Made by a program: the position numbers and the translations under genes. 64,000 nucleotides of DNA from Bog-473 sp963726135. Its GTDB lineage: Bacteria > Actinomycetota > Acidimicrobiia > Acidimicrobiales > RAAP-2. Location: NCBI GenBank assembly GCA_963726135.1, contig CAVSBE010000008.1, positions 124,001 through 188,000 of the forward strand. Direction: 5' to 3'. The notes beneath the pieces are model-generated. The model saw only the letters and a program-made list of their open reading frames with translations, searched no databases and was not told the origin of the DNA. Below are positions 1-7,467 of this stretch, piece by piece (the stretch's first letter is position 1; each line of letters begins with the position of its first letter).

Positions 1-1021
1 AGCCGGTCTCGATGAAGCAGTTGGTGTGCCCGTCGAAGCTCTGATCGAGTGGATCCCCCGCCAGGTAGCGGTGAATATTCTCGACCAGCACCTCACCTTC
101 GAAGTGCGTGACCGATCCAGCTTTCGAGGTTGGGACGTTCGCGGCGTCGCCGATCACGAAGACGTTCGGTGCAGCCTTGGACTGCAAGGTGTGTTCGTCT
201 GTCGGGACGAAGTTCAACTCGTCGCCCAGACCCGGCGATCTTCCGACGTACGGAGCTCCACCATGCAATGGAACGACCACCGCCAGGTCGAACTCCACCT
301 CGCGGCCGTCGTAACCGGCAAGGTGTCCATCCGTCCCGTCGACTTCGCCTGTGTTGAACTCGGTCACCAGATCGACACCCTTCTCCGCCAGCATCCCCGC
401 TAGTCGCGTGGAGGCCACCGGCTTGGTAAAGGCCCCATCGAGCGGGGTGGCGTACGTCAGCTGCACTTGGTCACGGATGCCGCGCTCGTGGAAGTACCAG
501 TCGGCCAAGAAACAGAACTCGAGCGGGGCGACAGGGCACTTGATGGGCATGTCCACGACGTTGACGACTAACCGGCCCCCGTCGAAGGTGGCCAATGCCG
601 CGGCCAGCGCTGTGGCACCCTCGAGTGAGTAGAAGGTGAAGACCTTGTCCATCCATCCTGTGCCCGTCAAGCCTTCGGTCTCCTCAGGTACGAGTACTGC
701 GCCGGTCGCGACGACGAGGACGTCATAGCCGAGGGTCGTTCCGTTCTCGAGGGTGACCTGGTTGGATCCGAGATCGACATGGTCGATCGCACTCTTGATG
801 TAGGCAATGCCGCGATGGAGTTGGCGACCCCTCGGCCGCACGATGTCGTCGGCGGTGGCGAGCCCGAAGGGGACGAAGAGCAGGCCAGGTTGGTAGATGT
901 GGCGGTCGTCCTGGTCGATGACCGTGATGTCTGCCTCGGCCTCCGAATAGACGCGCCGCAGCCGATTCGCGGTCAGCGTTCCACCCGTTCCGCCGCCCAG
1001 GATCACCACGCGATACCCCAT
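1..1021 (-). CDS. FAD-dependent oxidoreductase, sulfide:quinone oxidoreductase-like (3' end outside window)
   Basis: The protein opens MGYRVVILGGGTGGT, a Rossmann GxGxxG-type FAD site, followed by the VIDQDD and VLVVATGA blocks typical of the SQR/FCSD flavoprotein family, and a second dinucleotide region ending VFVIGDAANVP. The block MPIKCPVAPLEFC carries the cysteines expected near the flavin in SQR-type enzymes. Such enzymes oxidise sulfide at the membrane and pass electrons to quinone. The reading frame is open to the left edge, so about the last 80-100 residues are missing. Start ATG at 1021 is chosen because the FAD motif follows at once. It is one of two SQR-like genes here, matching the sulfur theme of the next 11 kb. 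A different NADH dehydrogenase-type flavoprotein cannot be fully excluded. Confidence 0.8.
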   Translation of the reverse strand, partial: MGYRVVILGGGTGGTLTANRLRRVYSEAEADITVIDQDDRHIYQPGLLFVPFGLATADDIVRPRGRQLHRGIAYIKSAIDHVDLGSNQVTLENGTTLGYDVLVVATGAVLVPEETEGLTGTGWMDKVFTFYSLEGATALAAALATFDGGRLVVNVVDMPIKCPVAPLEFCFLADWYFHERGIRDQVQLTYATPLDGAFTKPVASTRLAGMLAEKGVDLVTEFNTGEVDGTDGHLAGYDGREVEFDLAVVVPLHGGAPYVGRSPGLGDELNFVPTDEHTLQSKAAPNVFVIGDAANVPTSKAGSVTHFEGEVLVENIHRYLAGDPLDQSFDGHTNCFIETG

Positions 1022-1058
1022 TACCGACAGTCAACGCCCCGGCGCAGCTCATCGTAAG

Positions 1059-1102
1059 GGTCAAAGGTCCCTCCCGTGAGGGTCAAAGGTCCCTCCCGTG
1101 AC
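1059..1102. repeat. Two tandem 22-bp units upstream of the flavoprotein gene
   Basis: The unit GGTCAAAGGTCCCTCCCGTG occurs twice head to tail, 38 bp upstream of the minus-strand start at 1021. The position suggests a double regulator site; no regulator is identified. The remaining bases between 1103 and 1267 show no gene. Confidence 0.6.
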
Positions 1103-1267
1103 CAATGTCCCAACTTAGGTTCAGATTTAGGAGGTCGCTCAGCGAGAGAACCGGACTCCATCTGCTCGAGGAGGTTCACGCGACGGAAATGACACCAATC
1201 CACCAGTGGCACATCGCCGGGAATCTGCTCGACAGGTCCGCCGCATCCAGCGGCGCTATCGGCTGGT

Positions 1268-1732
1268 TCAGCCAGCGAGGCGATGCGCCAGCAGGAACTC
1301 TCGCTGTTCGTCGTGCATCTCATCGGGGAGCCGCCAAAACCAGTCGAGGCGACCCGGCGTGGTTGCCAGCGTCTCGCCTGGAGGTAGGTGGGTGCGGAAC
1401 GCCAGGCCCACGGGCGAGTCGATGCCCTGTCGGGTGTGGCTCGGGTACTCGATGTAGCCCTGGAGTTCGTCGATGACTACATCTGCGTTGATCTCGTCGA
1501 GCGCGACCCGGTGGACAGCAGCGACCAATGGCTCCGCGAACCGGACCGTTCCTCCGGGGAGGCCCCATAGGCCATTGCACGGGCCACCGATCCGACGGGC
1601 CAAGAGCACGCCGAGATCCGAGCAGATGATGACCTCCACGGTGAGGCGGGGAACCTTCTGGAAGATGGCCCGGTACTCGGCCTCTGGGAGCGGCCCCGTC
1701 ACGTCGTCCACACTCACCGGGCCCGCTTCCAT
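1268..1732 (-). CDS. NUDIX hydrolase, GDP-mannose mannosyl hydrolase-like
   Basis: 154 aa. The NUDIX box is recognisable at about residues 60-82 (GLPGGTVRFAEPLVAAVHR followed by VALDEINAD) but departs from G-x5-E-x7-REUxEExGU: the RE pair reads RV and the final glycine is Asn. A missing catalytic Glu is normal in the GDP-mannose mannosyl hydrolase branch, whose LPGG and closing WRLPDEMHD segments resemble this protein. It would hydrolyse a nucleotide sugar or related diphosphate. Its start lies 4 bp after the stop of the MshC-like gene, so the two are one operon. Confidence 0.75.
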   Translation of the reverse strand: MEAGPVSVDDVTGPLPEAEYRAIFQKVPRLTVEVIICSDLGVLLARRIGGPCNGLWGLPGGTVRFAEPLVAAVHRVALDEINADVVIDELQGYIEYPSHTRQGIDSPVGLAFRTHLPPGETLATTPGRLDWFWRLPDEMHDEQREFLLAHRLAG

Positions 1733-1736
1733 CGCA

Positions 1737-2882
1737 TCACCACGGGGGCGACTGTGGGTATTGCAGACCCAAGAGTCGCATCAAGTCGTGCAACGACTCG
1801 CCGTGCGCCTCCTTGGCGACGGCCAAGGCCAGTGGGAGGTCCAGATTGTCGAACAAAGCCCGTTGCACCTCCTCGGCCGCCGCTGACGATCTCCTCGGCT
1901 TCGTCTCGAGGATCCGAAGTTCCTCGATCTCCAGTTCTGCGCGATCGAGTTCGGACTCGTCAAACTCCCAGGATTCGTGCCACGGCCGCGACAGGATGAT
2001 GAATCGGATGGCGGCCGCCGACCAGCGTTCGAGAAGGTCATGGACGAACACCAGGTTGCCGGTGGACTTTGCCATCTTCTGGCCACCGGCCATCACGGAC
2101 CCGACATGCATCCAGGATCGGGCGAAGGGCCGCACGCCTGTGAACGCCTCTGCCTGAGCGGCTTCATAGGCGTGGTGCGGGAAGAGCAGATCGGCGCCCC
2201 CGGCGTGCAGGTCCACCGTGGCGCCGAATGTTGTGATCGCCATGGCCGTGCACTCCGCGTGCCAGCCAGGTCGCCCCGGGGCCCACGGACTCGGCCATGC
2301 CGGCTCGTCCCCGATAGAACGGACCCACAGAGCGGCATCGAGCGGATCGTCCTTGTTCGGGTCGTCAAGGTGACCCCCGCGTTCGCCTGCCAGCAAGACT
2401 GCTTCTTCGCGGCCGAGTCCGGCGACCTCGTGGACCGCCCCACCGCGGAAATAGGCCGATCCGTTGCGTTCATAGGCAACGTTCCTCGCCAGAAGTTCGA
2501 CGGTCAGGGCGATGACGTCGTCGACGTGGTCATGGCTACGGGGCTCGAACGCCGGACGGGCTATGCCCAGCAATTCCATGTCGCGCTCGAAACGGTAGGA
2601 CTGCTGGGTGGCCAACGACCTCCACGGCACGTCCTGCTCCTTGGCCTGGACGAGCAGATGATCGTCGACGTCGGTGATGTTGCGGCACACCTCGACGGAG
2701 TTCCCGGTCAGATGCAAGATCCGAGCGGCCATGTCGGACCAGATGAATGTGGCGGCGTGACCCAGGTGCGTGGTGTCATACGGGGTAATGCCGCAGACGT
2801 AGATGCGCGCCGTACCCAGGATGGGCAACCGGACGCCGTTGATCTGCACGATGTGGTGACCCGTTTGGTCAGTCAAGGCCAT
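1737..2882 (-). CDS. mshC: MshC-like cysteine ligase (cysteinyl-tRNA synthetase family)
   Basis: 381 aa, class I aminoacyl-tRNA-synthetase fold without the C-terminal tRNA-binding part. The signature CGITPYDTTHLGHAATF is that of MshC, the ligase joining cysteine to glucosaminyl-inositol in mycothiol synthesis; CysS has CGPTVYD instead. Zinc ligands are visible in YVCGITPY, GWHAECTAMA and FPHHAYEAAQAEA, and the KMSKS loop is KMAKSTGN. MshC proteins are usually near 410 aa, so this is slightly short. Start at 2882 has AAGGGAG upstream and is preferred over an upstream in-frame Met. It follows the GntR gene on the same strand and precedes the NUDIX gene. It could be true MshC or a paralogue using another amine acceptor. 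Confidence 0.75.
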   Translation of the reverse strand: MALTDQTGHHIVQINGVRLPILGTARIYVCGITPYDTTHLGHAATFIWSDMAARILHLTGNSVEVCRNITDVDDHLLVQAKEQDVPWRSLATQQSYRFERDMELLGIARPAFEPRSHDHVDDVIALTVELLARNVAYERNGSAYFRGGAVHEVAGLGREEAVLLAGERGGHLDDPNKDDPLDAALWVRSIGDEPAWPSPWAPGRPGWHAECTAMAITTFGATVDLHAGGADLLFPHHAYEAAQAEAFTGVRPFARSWMHVGSVMAGGQKMAKSTGNLVFVHDLLERWSAAAIRFIILSRPWHESWEFDESELDRAELEIEELRILETKPRRSSAAAEEVQRALFDNLDLPLALAVAKEAHGESLHDLMRLLGLQYPQSPPW

Positions 2883-2994
2883 AGCTCCCTTTCTCGACAA
2901 CGCGGAGCCTCTGTAGTTCTCTCGTTGACCTTCGAGCTTCCGCTGACAACCGGAGCATCGCGTGACACCAGTCCGCTACGGCAGGAGACCGTCA

Positions 2995-3780
2995 TCAGCT
3001 ACTGGCGGCCTGATGCCCGTCTGCCGCGAAGCGAAAGCTGGCGCGGTGTGAGAACTCGGTCACCATGCTGAATCGATCCGCTCGGAGCACAGTGTGGCGC
3101 CATTCGACAGGTTGATCGTTGTAGCACCCGAGCCGTTCGATCGAGAATGCGGCGTGGCGCGAGGACATCGCGAGCACCTCTCGGTCCGCTCGGTCGGGCA
3201 CTACGGCACGGATCGTTTCCCTGCCACCGGTCAACGAGATATCGACGTGTTTGGCCAGCTCGTCGTACAAGGCGGTGTGCGAGAAGTCCACCTTGAGCAA
3301 CGGTGCCCCGATCGTCGCGGGCATCCAGACACGATCGAGAGCCAGCGGGGTCCCGTCGGCAAGCCGGAGCCGCTCGAGATAGAAGAGCGGCTCATTCGTT
3401 GTCTTGGCGAGATGAGCTGCGGCCTCTGCATCCGCACGGATCTCGAGAGCCCTGATCACGCTCCGTTGTTCGAGCCCCGAATCCTCCACCGAGGCAAAGA
3501 GGCTGTAGAGGGCGCCAACCGGTTGTTGGATCTCGGGCGGGGTCGCCACCCGCGGTCGCCGCCCGCGCTCAGCCACCACCACCCCGTCGGCACGTAGCCG
3601 GCGCAGAGCCTCGCGCACGGTATTGCGGCTCACCTTGTACTCGCCCACGAGAAACATCTCACCGGGAAACCAGCCATCGAATTCGCCCGCTTCCAGGCGA
3701 CGAAGGAGATCCCGTTGAAGCTGGGACCAGAGCGGCTCGGGACTCTTGCGGTCCATCGTCTCGCTCGGGGAACCGGTCAT
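2995..3780 (-). CDS. GntR family transcriptional regulator with UTRA domain
   Basis: 261 aa. Residues about 15-80 are a GntR winged helix (WSQLQRDLLRRLEAGEF, then VSRNTVREALRRLRADGVV). Residues about 100-245 are a UTRA effector domain (YLERLRLADGTPLALDR; VEWRHTVLRADRF). HutC-subfamily proteins of this layout repress neighbouring genes until a small ligand binds. It is divergent from the MBL-rhodanese gene with 81 bp between starts, and the same-strand MshC-like/NUDIX pair starts 112 bp downstream, so either or both may be targets. The ligand cannot be read from sequence. Confidence 0.9.
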   Translation of the reverse strand: MTGSPSETMDRKSPEPLWSQLQRDLLRRLEAGEFDGWFPGEMFLVGEYKVSRNTVREALRRLRADGVVVAERGRRPRVATPPEIQQPVGALYSLFASVEDSGLEQRSVIRALEIRADAEAAAHLAKTTNEPLFYLERLRLADGTPLALDRVWMPATIGAPLLKVDFSHTALYDELAKHVDISLTGGRETIRAVVPDRADREVLAMSSRHAAFSIERLGCYNDQPVEWRHTVLRADRFSMVTEFSHRASFRFAADGHQAASS

Positions 3781-3815
3781 GGATTTACCGCTTCCAGCCT
3801 ACAGCATTTGAGGGT

Positions 3816-3829
3816 AATGTACCAACATT
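3816..3829. promoter_or_regulatory. Inverted repeat, candidate operator of the divergent GntR regulator
   Basis: AATGT-ACCA-ACATT is a perfect 5-bp inverted repeat in the 81-bp divergent spacer. A third half-site ACATT follows at 3833. Location and symmetry suit a GntR/HutC operator; binding is inferred. Confidence 0.5.
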
Positions 3830-3861
3830 CCAACATTTAAGACCCCGTCCCGGAGGCCCCC

Positions 3862-5214
3862 GTGGTCAACGTAGAGGTCCTCGCGACCGACGAGCTTGGC
3901 GACCGGAGCTACGTGGCCCACGACGGGCAGGCCGCAGTGGTCATCGACCCCCAGCGAGACATCGACCGGGTCCAATCGGTCCTCACTGAGTTGGGGCTCC
4001 GCTGCACCCTCGTCCTGGAGACCCATATCCACAATGATTACGTCAGCGGTGGCCTCGAGTTGGCCACCCGGACCGGGGCTGCCTACGTGGTGGGCGGCAC
4101 CGAGGAAGTGGCGTTTGATCGCCGGGCGGTCTCTGACGGGGACGAGCTCGCTGCGGGCCGCATGACCGTGAATGTCGTCGCCACCCCAGGCCACACCGAA
4201 GGCCATCTCTCCTACATCGTCAGTGATCAGGAGGGCTCTCCGGTGGTCTTCAGTGGCGGATCGCTGCTCTTTGGGAGCGTGGGGCGCACCGATCTTGTCG
4301 ATCCGGATCGGGTCCACGAGCTCACCCGGGCCCAGTACCGCTCGGCCCGACGCCTGGTCGCCCTCGTCCCCGACGACGCGGCGCTGTTCCCCACCCACGG
4401 ATTCGGCAGTTTTTGCTCCACCGGAGCGGCCGTCGGTGACTCGTCGAGCACGATCGGCCGGGAGCGCCAGCGCAACGACGCGCTCGTCACCGACGACGAG
4501 GACGACTTCGTCGGCAGACTTGTCGCCGGACTTACGACCTATCCGAGCTACTACGCCCACATGGCTCCGCTCAACCGGGCTGGCCCGGCGCGGGTCGATC
4601 TGTCCGTGCCGCGCGCCACAGATCCGGAGGAGCTCGCACGGCGGATCAGCGCCGGTGAGTGGGTGGTGGACCTTCGATCCCAGACTGCATATGCCGCCGA
4701 ACACCTGGCGGGCACCATCGGAATCAGCCTCGCCCAGCATTTCTCGGTCTATCTCGGGTGGTTGTTGCCCTGGGGCACGCCTCTGACCCTGCTCGGCGAG
4801 GATCCCAAGCAGATCTCCGATGCCCGGCGCCAACTGGTCCGTCTCGGCATCGATGACCTGGCCGGAGCGGCGGTCGGGACGCCGAGTGTCGTCGCGCCGG
4901 ACATCGAGCGGCGGACGTATCGGGTGACCGACTTTGCGGACCTCCGTCGCCATCCCGAAGCGGTGGTGCTCGACGTGCGCCGGGACGAAGAACGAGGCGA
5001 ATCCCACATTGCGGGCTCGGTCCACGTGCCGCTGCATCTCTTACTCGAGCGCATCGACACCTTGCCGTGCGACACGCTGTGGGTGCATTGCGTCAGTGGT
5101 TATCGGGCCAGCATCGCGGCCAGCCTCCTCGATCGCGCCGGACGAGATGTTGTGCTCATCGATGACGACTTCGCCAACGCGGGGCGACTGGCGGACCATG
5201 ACACCGGCGGGTGA
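3862..5214 (+). CDS. Metallo-beta-lactamase fold / double rhodanese protein, persulfide-dioxygenase-like
   Basis: 450 aa. Residues 1-250 form an MBL-fold domain: THIHNDY at 54-60 for HxHxDH and TPGH at 108-111. The usual metal-bridging Asp in the TGD motif is Gly133 (SGGSL), and the last His of HxHxDH is Tyr60. Two rhodanese domains follow; the first (VVDLRSQTAY) has no catalytic cysteine, the second has HCVSGYRAS with Cys410. Relatives process persulfides or move sulfane sulfur in the cytoplasm. GTG start at 3862 has GGAGG 6 bp upstream. The gene overlaps the next by 17 bp, so the two are translationally coupled. The altered ligands make dioxygenase activity uncertain. Confidence 0.85.
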   Translation: MVNVEVLATDELGDRSYVAHDGQAAVVIDPQRDIDRVQSVLTELGLRCTLVLETHIHNDYVSGGLELATRTGAAYVVGGTEEVAFDRRAVSDGDELAAGRMTVNVVATPGHTEGHLSYIVSDQEGSPVVFSGGSLLFGSVGRTDLVDPDRVHELTRAQYRSARRLVALVPDDAALFPTHGFGSFCSTGAAVGDSSSTIGRERQRNDALVTDDEDDFVGRLVAGLTTYPSYYAHMAPLNRAGPARVDLSVPRATDPEELARRISAGEWVVDLRSQTAYAAEHLAGTIGISLAQHFSVYLGWLLPWGTPLTLLGEDPKQISDARRQLVRLGIDDLAGAAVGTPSVVAPDIERRTYRVTDFADLRRHPEAVVLDVRRDEERGESHIAGSVHVPLHLLLERIDTLPCDTLWVHCVSGYRASIAASLLDRAGRDVVLIDDDFANAGRLADHDTGG

Positions 5215-6307
5215 ACCGCGCGTTCCCGATCGGCGAGATCCGGCGACCACGCCAACGTCCTCTCAAAAGCCTGGCATCGAGGCGCATGCCAGCCTTACGT
5301 CGGGCGCACGCGCCCTCATCCCCGGCATCACTCTGGTTGCTTTGCTGGCTGCTGTTGCAATGGTTATCGGTCATCTTGTGCCTGTGGTCGGTGCGCCCGT
5401 GGTGGCCGTGCTCGGCGGGATTGGCATCTCCTTCCTCCGAGCTCCTTCGCCGGCGGTCCGACCTGGGCTGCGCTTCTCCTCCAAGTTCGTCCTTCAGGGC
5501 TCGATCGTGGTCCTCGGGACGGGGCTTTCACTGCACCAGGTGTTCAGAACGGGTGTGTCCTCGTTGCCCGTCCTGCTCGGCTCCCTCGCGGTCGCTCTTG
5601 TCGGAGCGGCCTTTCTTGGCAAGGCGCTGTCGATCGATCGGGATCTCCGCACACTGATCGGGGTCGGGACCGGTATCTGCGGTGCATCTGCCATCACGGC
5701 GACCGATGCCGTGATCGCAGCCTCGGAGGCCGACGTTTCGTACGCGATCTCCACCATCTTCACCTTCAACGTGATCGCAGTCGTCACGTTCCCCACGCTT
5801 GGTCACCTGATCGGGCTCTCTCCACACTCGTTCGGCCTGTGGGCTGGCACCGCCATCAACGACATGTCCTCAGTGGTAGCGGCATCTTCCATCTTCGGAC
5901 ACGGCGCCACGTCCTATGCGGTGGTTGTCAAACTCACTCGCACCCTGATGATCATCCCGATCTGCCTGGGGCTCGGGGTGTGGCGCACTCGGCATTTCAG
6001 GTCCCGGGATGCCGGCATGGGTGGCTCCCCCAAGCGCGTCGTTCGACGCGTCGTCCCCATGTTCATCGCCTGGTTCCTCCTTGCCGTGGTGCTCAACAGC
6101 GCCGGGCTCGTCCCGAACTCGTGGCACGGCTTCCTGAGCGGGCTCGCGGAGGTGATGATCACCGTGGCTCTTGGAGCGATCGGGCTCTCCACCAACATCA
6201 AGGACATCAAGCAGACCGGTTTCAAGCCGCTGGCCCTGGGGGCGATGCTCTGGATCCTGGTGGCAGGAACAAGCCTCGGGCTCCAAGCGGTAACGGGCAG
6301 TATCTGA
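5198..6307 (+). CDS. YeiH family putative sulfate exporter
   Basis: 369 aa hydrophobic protein with about ten membrane segments. Family blocks are clear: GIGISFLRAPSP, GTGICGASAIT, the helix INDMSSVVAAS and the C-terminal GLSTNIKDIKQTGFKPL. The family (UPF0324) is annotated as sulfate/anion export but direct evidence is thin. Start ATG at 5198 lies inside the end of the MBL-rhodanese gene (17-bp overlap), which favours a shared role such as disposing of the sulfite or sulfate made from persulfide. The first 40 residues are polar and Pro-rich, so a later start is possible. Confidence 0.85.
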   Translation: MTPAGEPRVPDRRDPATTPTSSQKPGIEAHASLTSGARALIPGITLVALLAAVAMVIGHLVPVVGAPVVAVLGGIGISFLRAPSPAVRPGLRFSSKFVLQGSIVVLGTGLSLHQVFRTGVSSLPVLLGSLAVALVGAAFLGKALSIDRDLRTLIGVGTGICGASAITATDAVIAASEADVSYAISTIFTFNVIAVVTFPTLGHLIGLSPHSFGLWAGTAINDMSSVVAASSIFGHGATSYAVVVKLTRTLMIIPICLGLGVWRTRHFRSRDAGMGGSPKRVVRRVVPMFIAWFLLAVVLNSAGLVPNSWHGFLSGLAEVMITVALGAIGLSTNIKDIKQTGFKPLALGAMLWILVAGTSLGLQAVTGSI

Positions 6308-6391
6308 CGGTGACCACGAGCTCGGGGCAGACCGATGGATGATCGCTATCCGCTCGCAGGAGGGTTCCAACCTTTCAGAAGGCGGAGGGCG

Positions 6392-6996
6392 CTACCGAGG
6401 TCGCGTAGCGCGGACAACCGAGTCGATCGCCTCTCTCGGACCGTTGTCGGTGTCGACCACTCGAACGGCCTGCTCCGCCTGCTCCACGGTCAGTCCGGCA
6501 TCGACCGCCGCCTCCGTCACGTCACCGACCCGGTACAGCACGTCGGGGACCGGCGGACCCCCGTACCCTCGGGTCAGGTTGTCCAGATCGTGAGCGATGA
6601 CGAGCAGCGTGCCGCCAGGGGCCACCGCGGACGCGGCCACCGCGAGGGCCGCTGATCCGCGGGCTGAGGAAGCTGGAGATAGAGCACGGCGACGAGGTCG
6701 AATCCGTCAGGTGGTGGCGTCCAGCTCTCCACGGCGGATTCGACCCAGCTGACCTCCACGTCCCGGAGGTCAGCCAATCGCCTGGCCTTCGCCAATCCGA
6801 CCGGCGAGAAATCCACGCCGGTCACCTGCCACCCGCGCTCCGCGAGCCAGATCGAGTTGCGACCCTCGCCACAGGCGAGGTCCACCGCGCGGCCGGCGGA
6901 AAGGCCGGCGACCCCAGCGACGAGGAACTGGTTGGGCGTGCTCGTCCACACCAATTCGTCCCCGCCGTAGCGCTCGTCCCACTGCTGGCTGTTCAT
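6392..6996 (-). pseudogene. Class I SAM-dependent methyltransferase, frameshifted
   Basis: The first about 120 codons (MNSQQWDERYGGDELVW, AVDLACGEGRNSIWLAERG, VTGVDFSPVGLAKAR) are a TehB/thiopurine-type methyltransferase, and the last about 80 codons (SAVAPGGTLLVIAHDLDN onward) continue the same fold in another frame. The switch is near 6645-6655, in a GC-rich stretch, and looks like one lost base. Start ATG at 6996. Methylation of thiols or metalloids is a common role of this group, in keeping with the sulfur context. It may be intact in the cell if the missing base is a sequencing error. Confidence 0.75.
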
Positions 6997-7105
6997 AGTT
7001 ACGCCTACCGTTCGACGGAGACCGCTGAAGGGAACAGCGGTGCGCAAGGTGGCGTCGCGGAGACCCCATCGGTACGAGCCGTCAGCGTTGACTCCGACTG
7101 CTCCT

Positions 7106-7273
7106 TCACGCGGGCAGTCGTCGTCCGAACCAACGTCGGCGCTTCGTCGGCGTGCGAGCAGGGCACTGACACCGGTCTTCTCGAGCAACGTGGCCCAGCA
7201 CCTGGTCCACGTGCTTGCCGCACCCCTTCCAGGACGGGCGGCCGCATTGCTTGCATGTCACTTCAACGCACAT
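7106..7273 (-). CDS. Small cysteine-rich zinc-ribbon-like protein
   Basis: 55 aa, too short to be noticed by length alone, but it contains CKQCGRPSWKGCGKHVDQVL and a second RCQCP pair, a pattern I know from a widespread bacterial small-protein family of unknown function. Five or six cysteines plus a histidine suggest a bound metal. ATG at 7273 is preceded by a GAGGAA site. It is the last gene of the SQR operon (35 bp after the 48-aa gene). Confidence 0.65.
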   Translation of the reverse strand: MCVEVTCKQCGRPSWKGCGKHVDQVLGHVAREDRCQCPARTPTKRRRWFGRRLPA

Positions 7274-7308
7274 ACGTCGTTCCTCGTTGAGGCTGAGCGA
7301 CGACCCGC

Positions 7309-7455
7309 TCAGCGATGTTCTCTGCGGATGATCTTGAACATCTTGGTGTTGATTGCCAGGAACCGTCCGAATTGGATGAACAGGTTCTTGCGTGCTCGCA
7401 ATGTCTTGTCCGTCGGGAGCGGTGCACTCGCGATGTTGGCTTCGGTGTCGTCCAT
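7309..7455 (-). CDS. 48-aa basic protein in the SQR operon
   Basis: Starts MDDTEANIASAPLPTDK and continues with a basic amphipathic half (KNLFIQFGRFLAINTKMFK). Ribosome site AAGGAG lies 8 bp before the ATG. It begins 12 bp after the SQR stop, so it is co-transcribed. The C-terminal half could lie on the membrane surface beside SQR. No family recognised; coding status is inferred from the good ribosome site, tight spacing and protein-like composition. Confidence 0.55.
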   Translation of the reverse strand: MDDTEANIASAPLPTDKTLRARKNLFIQFGRFLAINTKMFKIIRREHR

Positions 7456-7467
7456 CGAGATCTCCTT

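Noticed and set aside
3799..5037. 412-codon open frame on the minus strand
   Set aside because: It is the antisense shadow of the MBL-rhodanese gene, which has clear domain motifs and a ribosome site.
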